DNA of 5,517 nucleotides from Ignavibacteria bacterium UBA6688 (GCA_002454845.1 DKJQ01000332.1:1-5517); one strand, 5' to 3'. Positions 1 to 5,517 are shown, counted from the stretch's first letter. Notes: a model not told the origin generated them from the letters alone. A program made the numbers and translations.

Positions 1-5
1 AAGTG

Positions 6-377
6 ATGGAGAAACCATTTGATATTAACGAGAGAACTTTTGAGTTTGCTTTAGCCATTCTTGAGCTCACAGAGAAGATCCCTTCGAGCAGGACAGGGAA
101 CAGGATCGCCGATCAGCTCATTCGTTCCGGCACGTCCGTTGGTGCTAACCTAGAGGAAGCGACGGCAGCTTCGAGTAAAGCCGACTTTGTCAATAAAGTA
201 ATCACTGCACTCAAAGAAGCACGGCAAACCAGTTTTTGGCTGCGAATCGTAGAAAGAAAGAATTTAGCTCCCGGTTCTTCCGCACAAATCTTATTGCAGG
301 AAGCGGAAGAGATCAAGAAGATCCTCGGAAGTATCGCCAGCAAAGCACGGAACACTTCCAAACAGAGTTCGCCCTAA
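6..377 (+). CDS. four-helix-bundle protein (S23 / 23S rRNA-intervening-sequence protein family)
   Basis: The 123-residue product matches the small four-helix-bundle family first met as ORFs inside 23S rRNA intervening sequences. Visible family marks are the N-terminal FDINERTFEFA (about residues 5-15), the central QLIRSGTSVGANLEEA block (about 37-52) and KEARQTSFWLRI (about 70-81), all in predicted amphipathic helices. The length is normal for the family (roughly 115-130). The molecular function is not established; family members are small, probably oligomeric cytoplasmic proteins, and Avd of diversity-generating retroelements shares the fold. I start at the ATG at 6; a GTG at 3 would add one residue, and the reading frame is open to the window edge, so an earlier start cannot be excluded. 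It lies 43 bases before the ABC gene on the same strand. Its GC (about 47%) is lower than its neighbours, which suggests a separate history. Family assignment is confident; role unknown. Confidence 0.88.
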   Translation: MEKPFDINERTFEFALAILELTEKIPSSRTGNRIADQLIRSGTSVGANLEEATAASSKADFVNKVITALKEARQTSFWLRIVERKNLAPGSSAQILLQEAEEIKKILGSIASKARNTSKQSSP

Positions 378-378
378 G

Positions 379-413
379 TTTTTCATTTTTCGTTTTTCGT
401 TTTTAATTTTTAA
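379..413. repeat. five tandem T5NN heptamers
   Basis: The 35 bases read as five consecutive 7-mers: TTTTTCA, TTTTTCG, TTTTTCG, TTTTTAA, TTTTTAA. They begin one base after the stop of the four-helix-bundle gene and end 7 bases before the ABC start codon. The period is exact and only the last two bases of each unit vary. There is no GC-rich hairpin in front of it, so it is not a standard intrinsic terminator, although a T-rich tract could weaken elongation or act as an AT-rich promoter element for the ABC gene. It may equally be a scar or end sequence of an inserted cassette. The period is seen directly; every role is inference. Confidence 0.75.
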
Positions 414-420
414 TTGAATC

Positions 421-2214
421 ATGCACGAAGAGGAAGTATTAGGTAAGGCTTACGACGCCCGGCTGATGCGCCGACTGCTGCAGTATCTCCGCCCGTACCG
501 TTGGTACGTGGTGCTGGGGATCCTGCTGAGCATCCTCACGAGCGCGTTCGAAGCCATCCGGCCCTACTTCACCAAAATCGCCGTTGACGTGGACATTGCC
601 TCCGGTGACCAGGAAGGGTTGCTCAACACCGTTCTCCTGTTCTTCGCCGTCCTTGTCGTCCGCGGCTTTGTTCAGTATGCCAACGCCTATCTCACGCAAT
701 GGATCGGCCAGCAGACGATTTTCGACCTGAGGATGCAGATCTTCCGCCACCTCCAGGCCCTCTCGCTCAGATTTTTCGATAAAAACCCGATCGGCAGGCT
801 CATCACGCGCGTCACAAACGACGTCGAGGTGCTGAACGAAATGTTCTCCTCCGGCATCGTCATGGTCTTCAGTGACGTCTTCACCATCATCGGCATTTTC
901 TATTTCATGTTTACGATGAGCTGGGAACTGGCGCTGGTCTCTCTGAGCGTCCTACCGCTGTTGTTTTACGGGACCTTTCTCTTCCGGCGAAAGGCACGGG
1001 AGGCGTACCGCGAGGTTCGCCTGCAGGTCGCACGGATCAACACCTTCATGCAGGAACACATCACCGGGATGCTCGTTGACCAGATCTTCAACCGGGAAAA
1101 GAAATCGTACGAGCGATTCTCCTCCATCAATGCCGCCCACCGCGAAGCCAACATTAAGTCGATTTTTTATTACGCGCTGTTCTACCCGGGCATCGACCTG
1201 ATCGGGGCTATCTCCATCGGCCTCATCGTCTGGTATGCGGGAGCGAATATCCTCGAACAGCATATCACGCTTGGGACCGTCATTGCATTCGTCCAGTTCA
1301 ATGAAATGTTCTGGCGCCCGATCCGGGACCTTTCGGAGAAATACAACATTCTCCAGACGGCCATGGCTTCCTCCGAGCGGATCTTCCAACTGCTGGATGA
1401 CAAGACGGTCCTTTCCACCCCCTCTTCGCTGAAGTCCCTGGGGCAGGTTCATGGGGAAATCGAGTTCAAGAATGTCTGGTTCGCCTATAACGCTCCCTCG
1501 GACGGGAGCGGATCTCCGGAATGGGTCCTCAAGGACATCTCCTTCCACGTCAATCCGGGGGAGACGGTAGCGCTCGTGGGGCACACCGGGGCGGGCAAGA
1601 CGTCGATCACAAGCCTCCTGAGCCGGTTCTATGAACCGCAGAAGGGGGAAATCTCCGTCGACGGTGTCGATATCCGGCACGTCATGCCCGAACATCTTCG
1701 CAAGCATATCGCCGTGGTGCTGCAGGATGTGTTTCTTTTTTCCGGGGACATCAAGGGGAACATCAACCTCGGGGACGAAACAATTTCCCTCGACCGGATC
1801 AAAGCCGCGGCCCGTATTGTGGGAGCTCACAGGTTCATCGAGCAACTCCCCGGCGAGTATGACGCTGAGGTGAAGGAGCGAGGCGCGACGCTCTCGGTCG
1901 GACAGAAACAGCTCCTCTCGTTCGCACGTGCTCTGGCCTTCAACCCGCGCATCCTGATCCTCGACGAAGCGACCTCGAGCGTCGACACAGAGACCGAGCT
2001 CCTGATCCAGGCCGCCATCAAGAAGCTCCTGCATGGGCGAACCTCCCTCGTCATTGCCCATCGCCTCTCGACGATCCAGAATGCAGACAAGATTATCGTC
2101 ATGCACAAAGGGGAAATTCGCGAAATGGGGACCCACCAGGAACTGCTCGCCAAGGACGGCATTTACAGAAAGCTGTACCGCTTGCAGTACAAGGATCAGG
2201 AAGTCAGGAGCTAA
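421..2214 (+). CDS. ABC exporter half-transporter, fused membrane and ATP-binding domains (YheH/MsbA type)
   Basis: An inner-membrane ATP-driven exporter subunit of 597 residues, normal for a half-transporter. The N-terminal membrane domain (about 15-315) has six hydrophobic stretches, near 28-47, 67-91, 146-165, 168-188, 248-276 and 284-302, with the coupling segment FFDKNPIGRLITRV at 118-131. The ATP-binding domain follows: A-loop Tyr356, Walker A GHTGAGKT 387-394, Q-loop Gln435, signature LSVGQKQL 491-498, Walker B ILILDE 511-516 with catalytic Glu516, and H-loop His547. The signature departs from LSGGQ while the catalytic Glu is kept. In heterodimeric exporters (BmrCD/YheI-YheH, TM287/288) that combination marks the YheH/TM288-type half, so a YheI-type partner is expected. 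Substrate cannot be read from sequence; multidrug or lipid export is typical. The ATG at 421 is supported by the conserved HEEEVLGKAYDARLMRRLL start. No Shine-Dalgarno is seen. The next gene is 326 bases downstream, so this gene probably ends its transcript. Confidence 0.95.
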   Translation: MHEEEVLGKAYDARLMRRLLQYLRPYRWYVVLGILLSILTSAFEAIRPYFTKIAVDVDIASGDQEGLLNTVLLFFAVLVVRGFVQYANAYLTQWIGQQTIFDLRMQIFRHLQALSLRFFDKNPIGRLITRVTNDVEVLNEMFSSGIVMVFSDVFTIIGIFYFMFTMSWELALVSLSVLPLLFYGTFLFRRKAREAYREVRLQVARINTFMQEHITGMLVDQIFNREKKSYERFSSINAAHREANIKSIFYYALFYPGIDLIGAISIGLIVWYAGANILEQHITLGTVIAFVQFNEMFWRPIRDLSEKYNILQTAMASSERIFQLLDDKTVLSTPSSLKSLGQVHGEIEFKNVWFAYNAPSDGSGSPEWVLKDISFHVNPGETVALVGHTGAGKTSITSLLSRFYEPQKGEISVDGVDIRHVMPEHLRKHIAVVLQDVFLFSGDIKGNINLGDETISLDRIKAAARIVGAHRFIEQLPGEYDAEVKERGATLSVGQKQLLSFARALAFNPRILILDEATSSVDTETELLIQAAIKKLLHGRTSLVIAHRLSTIQNADKIIVMHKGEIREMGTHQELLAKDGIYRKLYRLQYKDQEVRS

Positions 2215-2337
2215 TCGGAAGAAGAAAGACAGTCGATGACACGTCCGAAGTGAGTTGACGATCAGTCGTGTCTTCCTAAGCCTTCCATCTCACCAGGACG
2301 TGCGCATATCAAAACGGAGGATCGTCCGCCTCGTGTA

Positions 2338-2366
2338 TTTCGGATTGGGACATTTCAATACTTTTG
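2338..2366 (+). promoter_or_regulatory. weak Bacteroidota-type promoter candidate
   Basis: TACTTTTG at 2359-2366 matches the Bacteroidota -7 box TAnnTTTG exactly. Upstream, TTTC at 2338-2341 matches the -33 box TTTG in three of four bases, 17 bases away, which is at the short end of usual spacing. If used, it would drive the FBPase gene with a leader of about 170 bases that includes the hairpin at 2415-2433. An 8-base match with two free positions is easily found by chance, and the phylum is itself inferred. Confidence 0.22.
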
Positions 2367-2414
2367 GGAAGGTGTAGTTTCGATTTGAAAGAAGGCGAAC
2401 CATCGACCCCTTTT

Positions 2415-2433
2415 GGCGAGACAGCGTCTCGCC
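2415..2433. repeat. perfect hairpin, 8-bp stem, 3-base loop (possible dispersed repeat unit)
   Basis: GGCGAGAC (2415-2422) and GTCTCGCC (2426-2433) are exact reverse complements separated by AGC. The right arm runs on into CTACATCTC, and a degenerate copy of that edge recurs at 2493-2503. No T-run follows on either strand, so it is not an intrinsic terminator. A compact GC-rich stem with a conserved CCTACAT edge in an AT-richer intergenic region resembles REP-like or miniature dispersed repeats, but one window cannot show copy number. As RNA it would lie in the FBPase 5' leader only if transcription starts upstream of it. Confidence 0.7.
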
Positions 2434-2475
2434 CTACATCTCAAATACCTATAGGCTTCATTGATCTACCTGCGC

Positions 2476-2504
2476 TTGCAACTCAGGACACCTCTCCCTA
2501 CATT
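2476..2504 (+). promoter_or_regulatory. weak sigma70-like promoter candidate for the FBPase gene
   Basis: TTGCAA at 2476-2481 and TACATT at 2499-2504 are separated by exactly 17 bases. Each matches its consensus (TTGACA, TATAAT) in four of six positions. Transcription would begin near 2511, giving a leader of about 30 bases. The -10-like box falls within the degenerate repeat copy at 2493-2503. Spacing and location are right but the boxes are weak, so chance is a real alternative. Confidence 0.25.
2493..2503. repeat. degenerate second copy of the hairpin's right flank
   Basis: TCTCCCTACAT at 2493-2503 repeats TCTCGCCCTACAT at 2427-2439 with two bases (GC) missing, and both copies are followed by a similar CTC-containing stretch. 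The two copies lie in the same orientation about 65 bases apart. The match is short, so it may be chance, but it suggests the segment 2415-2503 could be bounded by related ends. Confidence 0.35.
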
Positions 2505-2540
2505 CTCGGAAAATTATTCCACCTATTGTACATTTCTTGC

Positions 2541-3572
2541 ATGCCACAGACAAAAGTCATAACCATTGAGCGGCACATCATCGAGGGGGAACGGGCTCAT
2601 CCCGGAGCCTCCGGCGATTTTTCGAGTCTCCTGCGGGACCTGACGCTCGCCTTTAAAGTCATCTGGAGGGAGGTCAGCAAAGCCGGACTTGTCGATATCC
2701 TTGGCCTCACAGGGACGGAAAATGTCCACGGGGAACAGGTCAAAAAGCTTGACGTGTTCGCCGACGAAACGATCTACAAGGCCATGGACCACGGCGGGCA
2801 CCTGTGCGTGATGGCCTCGGAGGAGAACGAGAACGTGTTGAGCATCCCCGAACACTACCCCACCGGCAAGTATGTCCTTCTTTACGATCCGCTCGACGGC
2901 TCCTCCAATATCGACGCGAACGTAACGATCGGGACAATCTTTTCCATTTACCGCAGAATCACGCCAACCGGTCACGGCTCGATGCAGGATTGCCTTCAGC
3001 CCGGGTACAAGCAGATCGCCGCGGGGTATGTGATCTACGGATCATCCACGATGCTGGTGTATACGACAGGGGATGGCACCCACGGATTCACGCTCGATCC
3101 GAGTATCGGCGAGTTCCTCCTCTCGCACGAAAACATACGCATTCCTGTGCGCGGTAAAATCTACAGTGTCAATGAGGGGAACTACCGTTGGTGGCATGAC
3201 GGGATGAAACGGTATGTGAAATATTTGCAGGAAGAAGATAGGGCGACCAGCAGGCCTTATTCCGGCAGGTACATCGGGTCACTGGTTGGCGACATTCACC
3301 GGACGCTCCTGTACGGTGGCATCTTCATGTATCCGGGTGATTCACGCAACAAGGATGGGAAACTGCGTCTGATGTATGAGGGGAACCCGATGGCGTTTAT
3401 CACTGAGCAGGCAGGCGGAAAGGCAAGCAACGGCGAGCGGCGCATCCTGGACGTTCAGCCGAAGAAGCTTCACCAACGGACTCCAGTGTTCATCGGCAGC
3501 GAAGAGGATGTCACAATCTGCGAGGAATTTATCCAGGAAAAGCGCAACCTGGAACAAGGGCCAGGATCGTGA
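2541..3572 (+). CDS. fbp: fructose-1,6-bisphosphatase, class I
   Basis: Cytoplasmic Mg2+-dependent enzyme that removes the 1-phosphate from fructose 1,6-bisphosphate, the committing step of gluconeogenesis (and of sugar regeneration in the Calvin cycle where present). The 343-residue product shows the class I set in order: SEENE at 93-97 (metal-binding acids), DPLDGSSN at 116-123 (metal and phosphate site, Asp116 and Asp119), NEGNY at 211-215, RPYSGRYIGSLVGDIHR at 238-254 (substrate loop), and KLRLMYE ending in metal ligand Glu280, followed by EQAGGKAS. Length is typical (about 330-345). I chose the ATG at 2541 because MPQTKVITIERHI fits the usual N-terminus; a TTG at 2364 would add 59 unrelated residues. 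No clear Shine-Dalgarno precedes the ATG. The stop codon overlaps the GTG start of the exonuclease gene, so the two are probably translationally coupled. SLVGD replaces the more usual V-A-D at this spot, a mild change. Confidence 0.97.
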   Translation: MPQTKVITIERHIIEGERAHPGASGDFSSLLRDLTLAFKVIWREVSKAGLVDILGLTGTENVHGEQVKKLDVFADETIYKAMDHGGHLCVMASEENENVLSIPEHYPTGKYVLLYDPLDGSSNIDANVTIGTIFSIYRRITPTGHGSMQDCLQPGYKQIAAGYVIYGSSTMLVYTTGDGTHGFTLDPSIGEFLLSHENIRIPVRGKIYSVNEGNYRWWHDGMKRYVKYLQEEDRATSRPYSGRYIGSLVGDIHRTLLYGGIFMYPGDSRNKDGKLRLMYEGNPMAFITEQAGGKASNGERRILDVQPKKLHQRTPVFIGSEEDVTICEEFIQEKRNLEQGPGS

Positions 3573-4192
3573 TACAGGATCAACGCATTCAAGAGGCCAC
3601 CTTCGTCGTTGTCGACGTCGAGACGACGGGGATGAGCCCGACCAGCGGCCGGATCACGGAAATCGCGATGATGAAGGTGCGCGACGGGACACTCGTGGAT
3701 GAGTTCTCGACCCTCATCAACCCCCTCCAGACAATCCCTGCCTCCATTACCCGGATCACCGGCATCGACAACCTGATGGTTCAGGATGCCCCGCCGGCCC
3801 GCGAAGTTGTTCCTTTTATTGCCGAGTTCCTTGAAGGGGGGATTTTTGTCGCTCACAACGCGGAATTCGATTGGGGATTCGTCACCCACACGATGCGGAG
3901 GGAACGCGCCATGGAACTCACGAACCCCCGATTGTGCACGGTGAAGTTGTCGTGTAGAATCTTTCCGCAACTCCCGAGCAAGTCGCTCGGCCCCGTCACC
4001 GACTTCCTGCAGATAAAAATTCCTGAGCGCCACCGCGCATCCGGGGATGCGTACGCGACCGCCCTCGTGTTGGTGAAGTACCTTTCGTTCCTTCAGAAAC
4101 AGCATGGACTGCAAACTGTCGGAGAGCTCTTGAATTTTCAATACGCCAGGCGATCAGCCTCCAGCCTCTCAACCCACGCCCGCCGTTCCTGA
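3569..4192 (+). CDS. DnaQ-like DEDDh 3'-5' exonuclease
   Basis: A 207-residue exonuclease of the RNase T/DnaQ superfamily, which removes nucleotides from 3' ends by two-metal-ion catalysis. All three Exo motifs are present: Exo I DVETTG 16-21 (Asp16, Glu18), Exo II HNAEFDWGF from 96 (Asp101), and Exo III HRASGDAYAT from 155 (His155, Asp160), which defines the DEDDh subtype. The fold ends near residue 190; the rest is a short basic, serine-rich tail, with no polymerase, GIY-YIG or BRCT domain. It could be a polymerase III epsilon-like proofreading subunit, a stand-alone repair nuclease or an RNA-processing enzyme; the sequence alone does not decide. The GTG at 3569 overlaps the FBPase stop by four bases (GTGA), and the next in-frame methionine lies beyond Exo I, so GTG is required to keep the active site. 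Its stop is 2 bases from that of the convergent peptidase gene. Confidence 0.92.
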   Translation: MIQDQRIQEATFVVVDVETTGMSPTSGRITEIAMMKVRDGTLVDEFSTLINPLQTIPASITRITGIDNLMVQDAPPAREVVPFIAEFLEGGIFVAHNAEFDWGFVTHTMRRERAMELTNPRLCTVKLSCRIFPQLPSKSLGPVTDFLQIKIPERHRASGDAYATALVLVKYLSFLQKQHGLQTVGELLNFQYARRSASSLSTHARRS

Positions 4193-4223
4193 CGCTACCT
4201 CCGGACCGCTCTGGGGGGCGTCA
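4190..4223. other. inverted repeat across the convergent stop codons
   Basis: TGACGC (4190-4195) and GCGTCA (4218-4223) are exact reverse complements, with possible further pairing of CCT and GGG inside after a mismatch. The repeat covers the exonuclease TGA stop and enters the peptidase TAG stop on the other strand. The transcripts converge here with no other spacer, so it could serve as a shared 3'-end structure. There is no T-run on either side, and a 6-bp stem with a 22-base loop is weak, so a terminator role is only a guess. Confidence 0.3.
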
Positions 4224-5517
4224 CCAGACCTACGTTCCCTTCCCGATCAACCGCCTGCACTCCGAAAAGATACTCATCCTTCGAAACCTTGAGCGTCACG
4301 GTCGTATCGGTGGTAAAGACGCTGTGTTGCCAAACCGGTGAACTGGTTTCGCGGTACCGGACGTAGTAGCCGGCCACATCCGGCTCCATGTTTTTGTTCC
4401 AACGCAATCTGGAAACATAGCTCAGTTCATCCACCAAGCCCACCCCTTTCGGGAGTGCTGGCGCAAGGGCAAGTGTCGCCAGTCCTGCCGCGTTGATGCG
4501 CGTGATGTTGGCGCAGTATTCGAAATCCATGAACTGCGGGAGATCCCCGAACTGCTTCTCCCCCTCTTTCCTGACATCCTGATGCTGGTGGTCGTAATTC
4601 TCCTTTACCTCGCTGAACCGGACCGCGGCGTATCCACGCTCATGGAAAGGACGATGATCGCCCCCACGGCTGAAGCGGTCGAGCCGGTACACCATCTTGA
4701 CGCCGAATCCCGGATTGTACTGCTCTCCGATTTCCTTGATATAACGGGCGAGGGAACGCGAGGGGCCGTCATTTTCCAATCCCCAGGCGTTCCGCATGCG
4801 CAAAACGATGCCGGTATCGACCGGACTCAGCGCCATGGAGAACAATCTGACGTATCCGCGCTCAACCGATCCGTCTCCCGCCCCGGAGTTCCCGACGATA
4901 TCGTTATTGAAAACAGCCTCCACATTCCAACCGCGTTGTTTGGCCATTTCCGCCCAGGCTGTTGCGCCGAATAACCCTTGTTCCTCTCCCGCATACGCCA
5001 TGAAGGCAATCGTCGCTTCAAACCGGTGCCGGCTGAACACGCGGGCCATCTCCATGACGAGGGCGGTACCGCTGGCATCGTCATTCGCACCGGGGGCGTC
5101 GCTCATCGAGTCGAGGGGATTGCTTGCCCGGGAATCATAATGGCCGCCGATGACCAGTACGCGATCAGGCATTCTATGATGCGTCGGATCGGGATGGAGC
5201 AATGCGACGACATTCACGATATTGGCCGGGTATGGCACTCGCGGCGACGGGGGCACCACGGCTTCATGGAAGTGCACTTCCATCCTTCCACCGCTTTGTT
5301 GGGCTGAGCGGTCGAACTCCGATTTGATCCATCGCCGCGCAGCTCCGATGCCCCGCGTGTGGCTGACGGTATCGGACAGCGTATGCCGAGTGCCGAAGCT
5401 CGCGAGCTTTTCGACCGTCGCTTTAATATTTTGCGCCGAGATTTCCCTGACGATTGTCCCGACAGTAGAATTTTGTTCTGGAGGTTGTTGAGCAAACACC
5501 AGTGAGGAGAGTACAAT
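4195..5517 (-). CDS. secreted M28-family zinc aminopeptidase-like peptidase with C-terminal FnIII-like domain (5' end off the window)
   Basis: 440 residues are visible and the frame stays open to the right edge, so the start codon lies outside. Numbering from the first visible residue, the M28 catalytic domain (about 25-345) carries the full di-zinc set: His126 in GGHYDS, bridging Asp146 in GANDDASG, catalytic Glu178 and zinc ligand Glu179 in AGEEQG, Asp206 in NNDIVG, and His288 in GGDHRPF. Such enzymes release N-terminal amino acids from peptides. The tail (about 358-440) has a fibronectin III-like pattern: an LRW strand, then GYYVRYRE, a TTVTL strand, and YLFGVQAVDREGN. The N-terminus reads IVLSSLVFA then QQ, the end of a Sec signal peptide without a lipobox Cys, so the product is likely exported to periplasm or outside. 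A GTG at 5497-5499 lies inside this signal sequence and is not the start. No type IX sorting domain is seen; the chain ends in Arg-Arg. Exact substrate unknown. Confidence 0.93.
   Translation of the reverse strand: MVLSSLVFAQQPPEQNSTVGTIVREISAQNIKATVEKLASFGTRHTLSDTVSHTRGIGAARRWIKSEFDRSAQQSGGRMEVHFHEAVVPPSPRVPYPANIVNVVALLHPDPTHHRMPDRVLVIGGHYDSRASNPLDSMSDAPGANDDASGTALVMEMARVFSRHRFEATIAFMAYAGEEQGLFGATAWAEMAKQRGWNVEAVFNNDIVGNSGAGDGSVERGYVRLFSMALSPVDTGIVLRMRNAWGLENDGPSRSLARYIKEIGEQYNPGFGVKMVYRLDRFSRGGDHRPFHERGYAAVRFSEVKENYDHQHQDVRKEGEKQFGDLPQFMDFEYCANITRINAAGLATLALAPALPKGVGLVDELSYVSRLRWNKNMEPDVAGYYVRYRETSSPVWQHSVFTTDTTVTLKVSKDEYLFGVQAVDREGNVGLVTPPRAVRR
5491..5517 (-). other. C-terminal end of a Sec signal peptide, cut by the window edge
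   Basis: The last nine visible codons before the mature peptidase read I-V-L-S-S-L-V-F-A, followed by QQPPEQNS. A hydrophobic run ending in small/neutral residues with V-x-A at -3 and -1 fits signal peptidase I cleavage after the Ala. The basic N-region and start codon must be a few to about 15 codons beyond the window. Confidence 0.72.

Larger units (their letters stand above)
2215..2540. other. non-coding intergenic region between the ABC and FBPase genes
   Basis: These 326 bases hold no convincing gene. A frame open from a TTG at 2364 runs into the FBPase gene, but its first 59 codons have no resemblance to FBPase and span a hairpin repeat, so I treat it as chance. Contents I can see: a split imperfect inverted repeat just after the ABC stop (GACACG 2238-2243 with CGTGTC 2267-2272, no T-run, so a poor terminator), a perfect 8-bp hairpin at 2415-2433, an 8-bp palindrome CCTATAGG at 2448-2455, a degenerate copy of the hairpin's right flank at 2493-2503, and weak promoter-like boxes. 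The FBPase promoter should lie here. Confidence 0.7.

Noticed and set aside
6..377. The four-helix-bundle gene as an Avd subunit of a diversity-generating retroelement
   Set aside because: Avd shares the fold, but there is no reverse transcriptase, template repeat or variable repeat in the window, and the sequence fits the generic S23-type family.
6..377. The four-helix-bundle gene as an actual 23S rRNA intervening sequence
   Set aside because: No rRNA sequence flanks it; a protein-coding ABC gene follows 43 bases downstream.
952..2136. A 394-codon open frame antisense to the ABC gene
   Set aside because: It mirrors the ABC gene in a GC-rich codon pattern, its translation shows no recognisable domain, and the sense strand has a full set of ABC motifs.
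2218..2278. Rho-independent terminator after the ABC gene
   Set aside because: GACACG/CGTGTC can pair, but the loop is 23 bases, the stem is only 6 bp and no T-run follows.
2415..2433. Hairpin as an intrinsic terminator
   Set aside because: The stem is strong, but it is followed by CTACATC on the plus strand and AAAAGGGG on the minus strand, so neither direction has a U-tract; it also lies 200 bases past the ABC stop.
2364..2540. TTG-initiated 59-codon N-terminal extension of the FBPase
   Set aside because: The extra residues are unlike any FBPase N-terminus and encode through a hairpin repeat; the protein from the ATG at 2541 already has the normal family length.
3470..4141. A 223-codon open frame antisense to the exonuclease and the end of the FBPase gene
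   Set aside because: It lies opposite two genes with intact catalytic motifs and has no family resemblance; it is a shadow frame.
4582..5491. Several open frames on the plus strand opposite the peptidase gene
   Set aside because: They overlap a gene with a complete M28 metal site and FnIII-like tail; none has a recognisable product or start signal.

Overview
This 5.5 kb window is dense, protein-coding bacterial DNA with no rRNA, tRNA, CRISPR array or complete insertion sequence. It reads best as a moderately GC-rich member of the Bacteroidota/Ignavibacteria/Chlorobi (FCB) group. That placement is inference. It rests on the general lack of Shine-Dalgarno sequences before the starts, a stand-alone four-helix-bundle (23S rRNA-intervening-sequence type) gene with an AT-rich heptamer tract beside it, a YheH-type ABC half-exporter, and a secreted M28 peptidase with a fibronectin III-like tail.

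Layout, left to right. (1) Bases 6-377 (+) encode a small four-helix-bundle protein of lower GC (about 47% by hand count over the first 360 bases, against 57-62% in lines sampled from the next gene). It is followed by five tandem T5NN heptamers (379-413). (2) Bases 421-2214 (+) encode a complete 597-residue ABC exporter half-transporter. All ATP-site residues are intact but the signature is LSVGQ, the pattern of the catalytic-glutamate half of heterodimeric exporters. Its expected partner is not in the window. (3) Bases 2215-2540 are a 326-base non-coding stretch with a perfect 8-bp hairpin, a degenerate second copy of the hairpin flank, and weak promoter candidates. (4) Bases 2541-3572 (+) encode class I fructose-1,6-bisphosphatase. 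It overlaps by 4 bases the next gene (3569-4192, +), a DEDDh 3'-5' exonuclease with all five catalytic residues. (5) Bases 4195-5517 (-) encode most of a secreted M28 zinc aminopeptidase-like protein. The gene runs off the right edge, and the end of a signal peptide is visible there.

The four-helix-bundle gene and the ABC gene may be co-transcribed. The FBPase and exonuclease genes almost certainly share a transcript. The peptidase gene converges on the exonuclease gene with only 2 bases between their stop codons. The genes serve unrelated functions (export, gluconeogenesis, nucleic-acid processing, extracellular peptide breakdown), so this looks like ordinary chromosome and not a dedicated defence or biosynthetic locus. 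I found no convincing new multi-gene system. The items most worth checking are the four-helix-bundle gene plus heptamer tract as a possible inserted cassette that separates two ABC half-transporter genes, and the hairpin repeat upstream of the FBPase gene.
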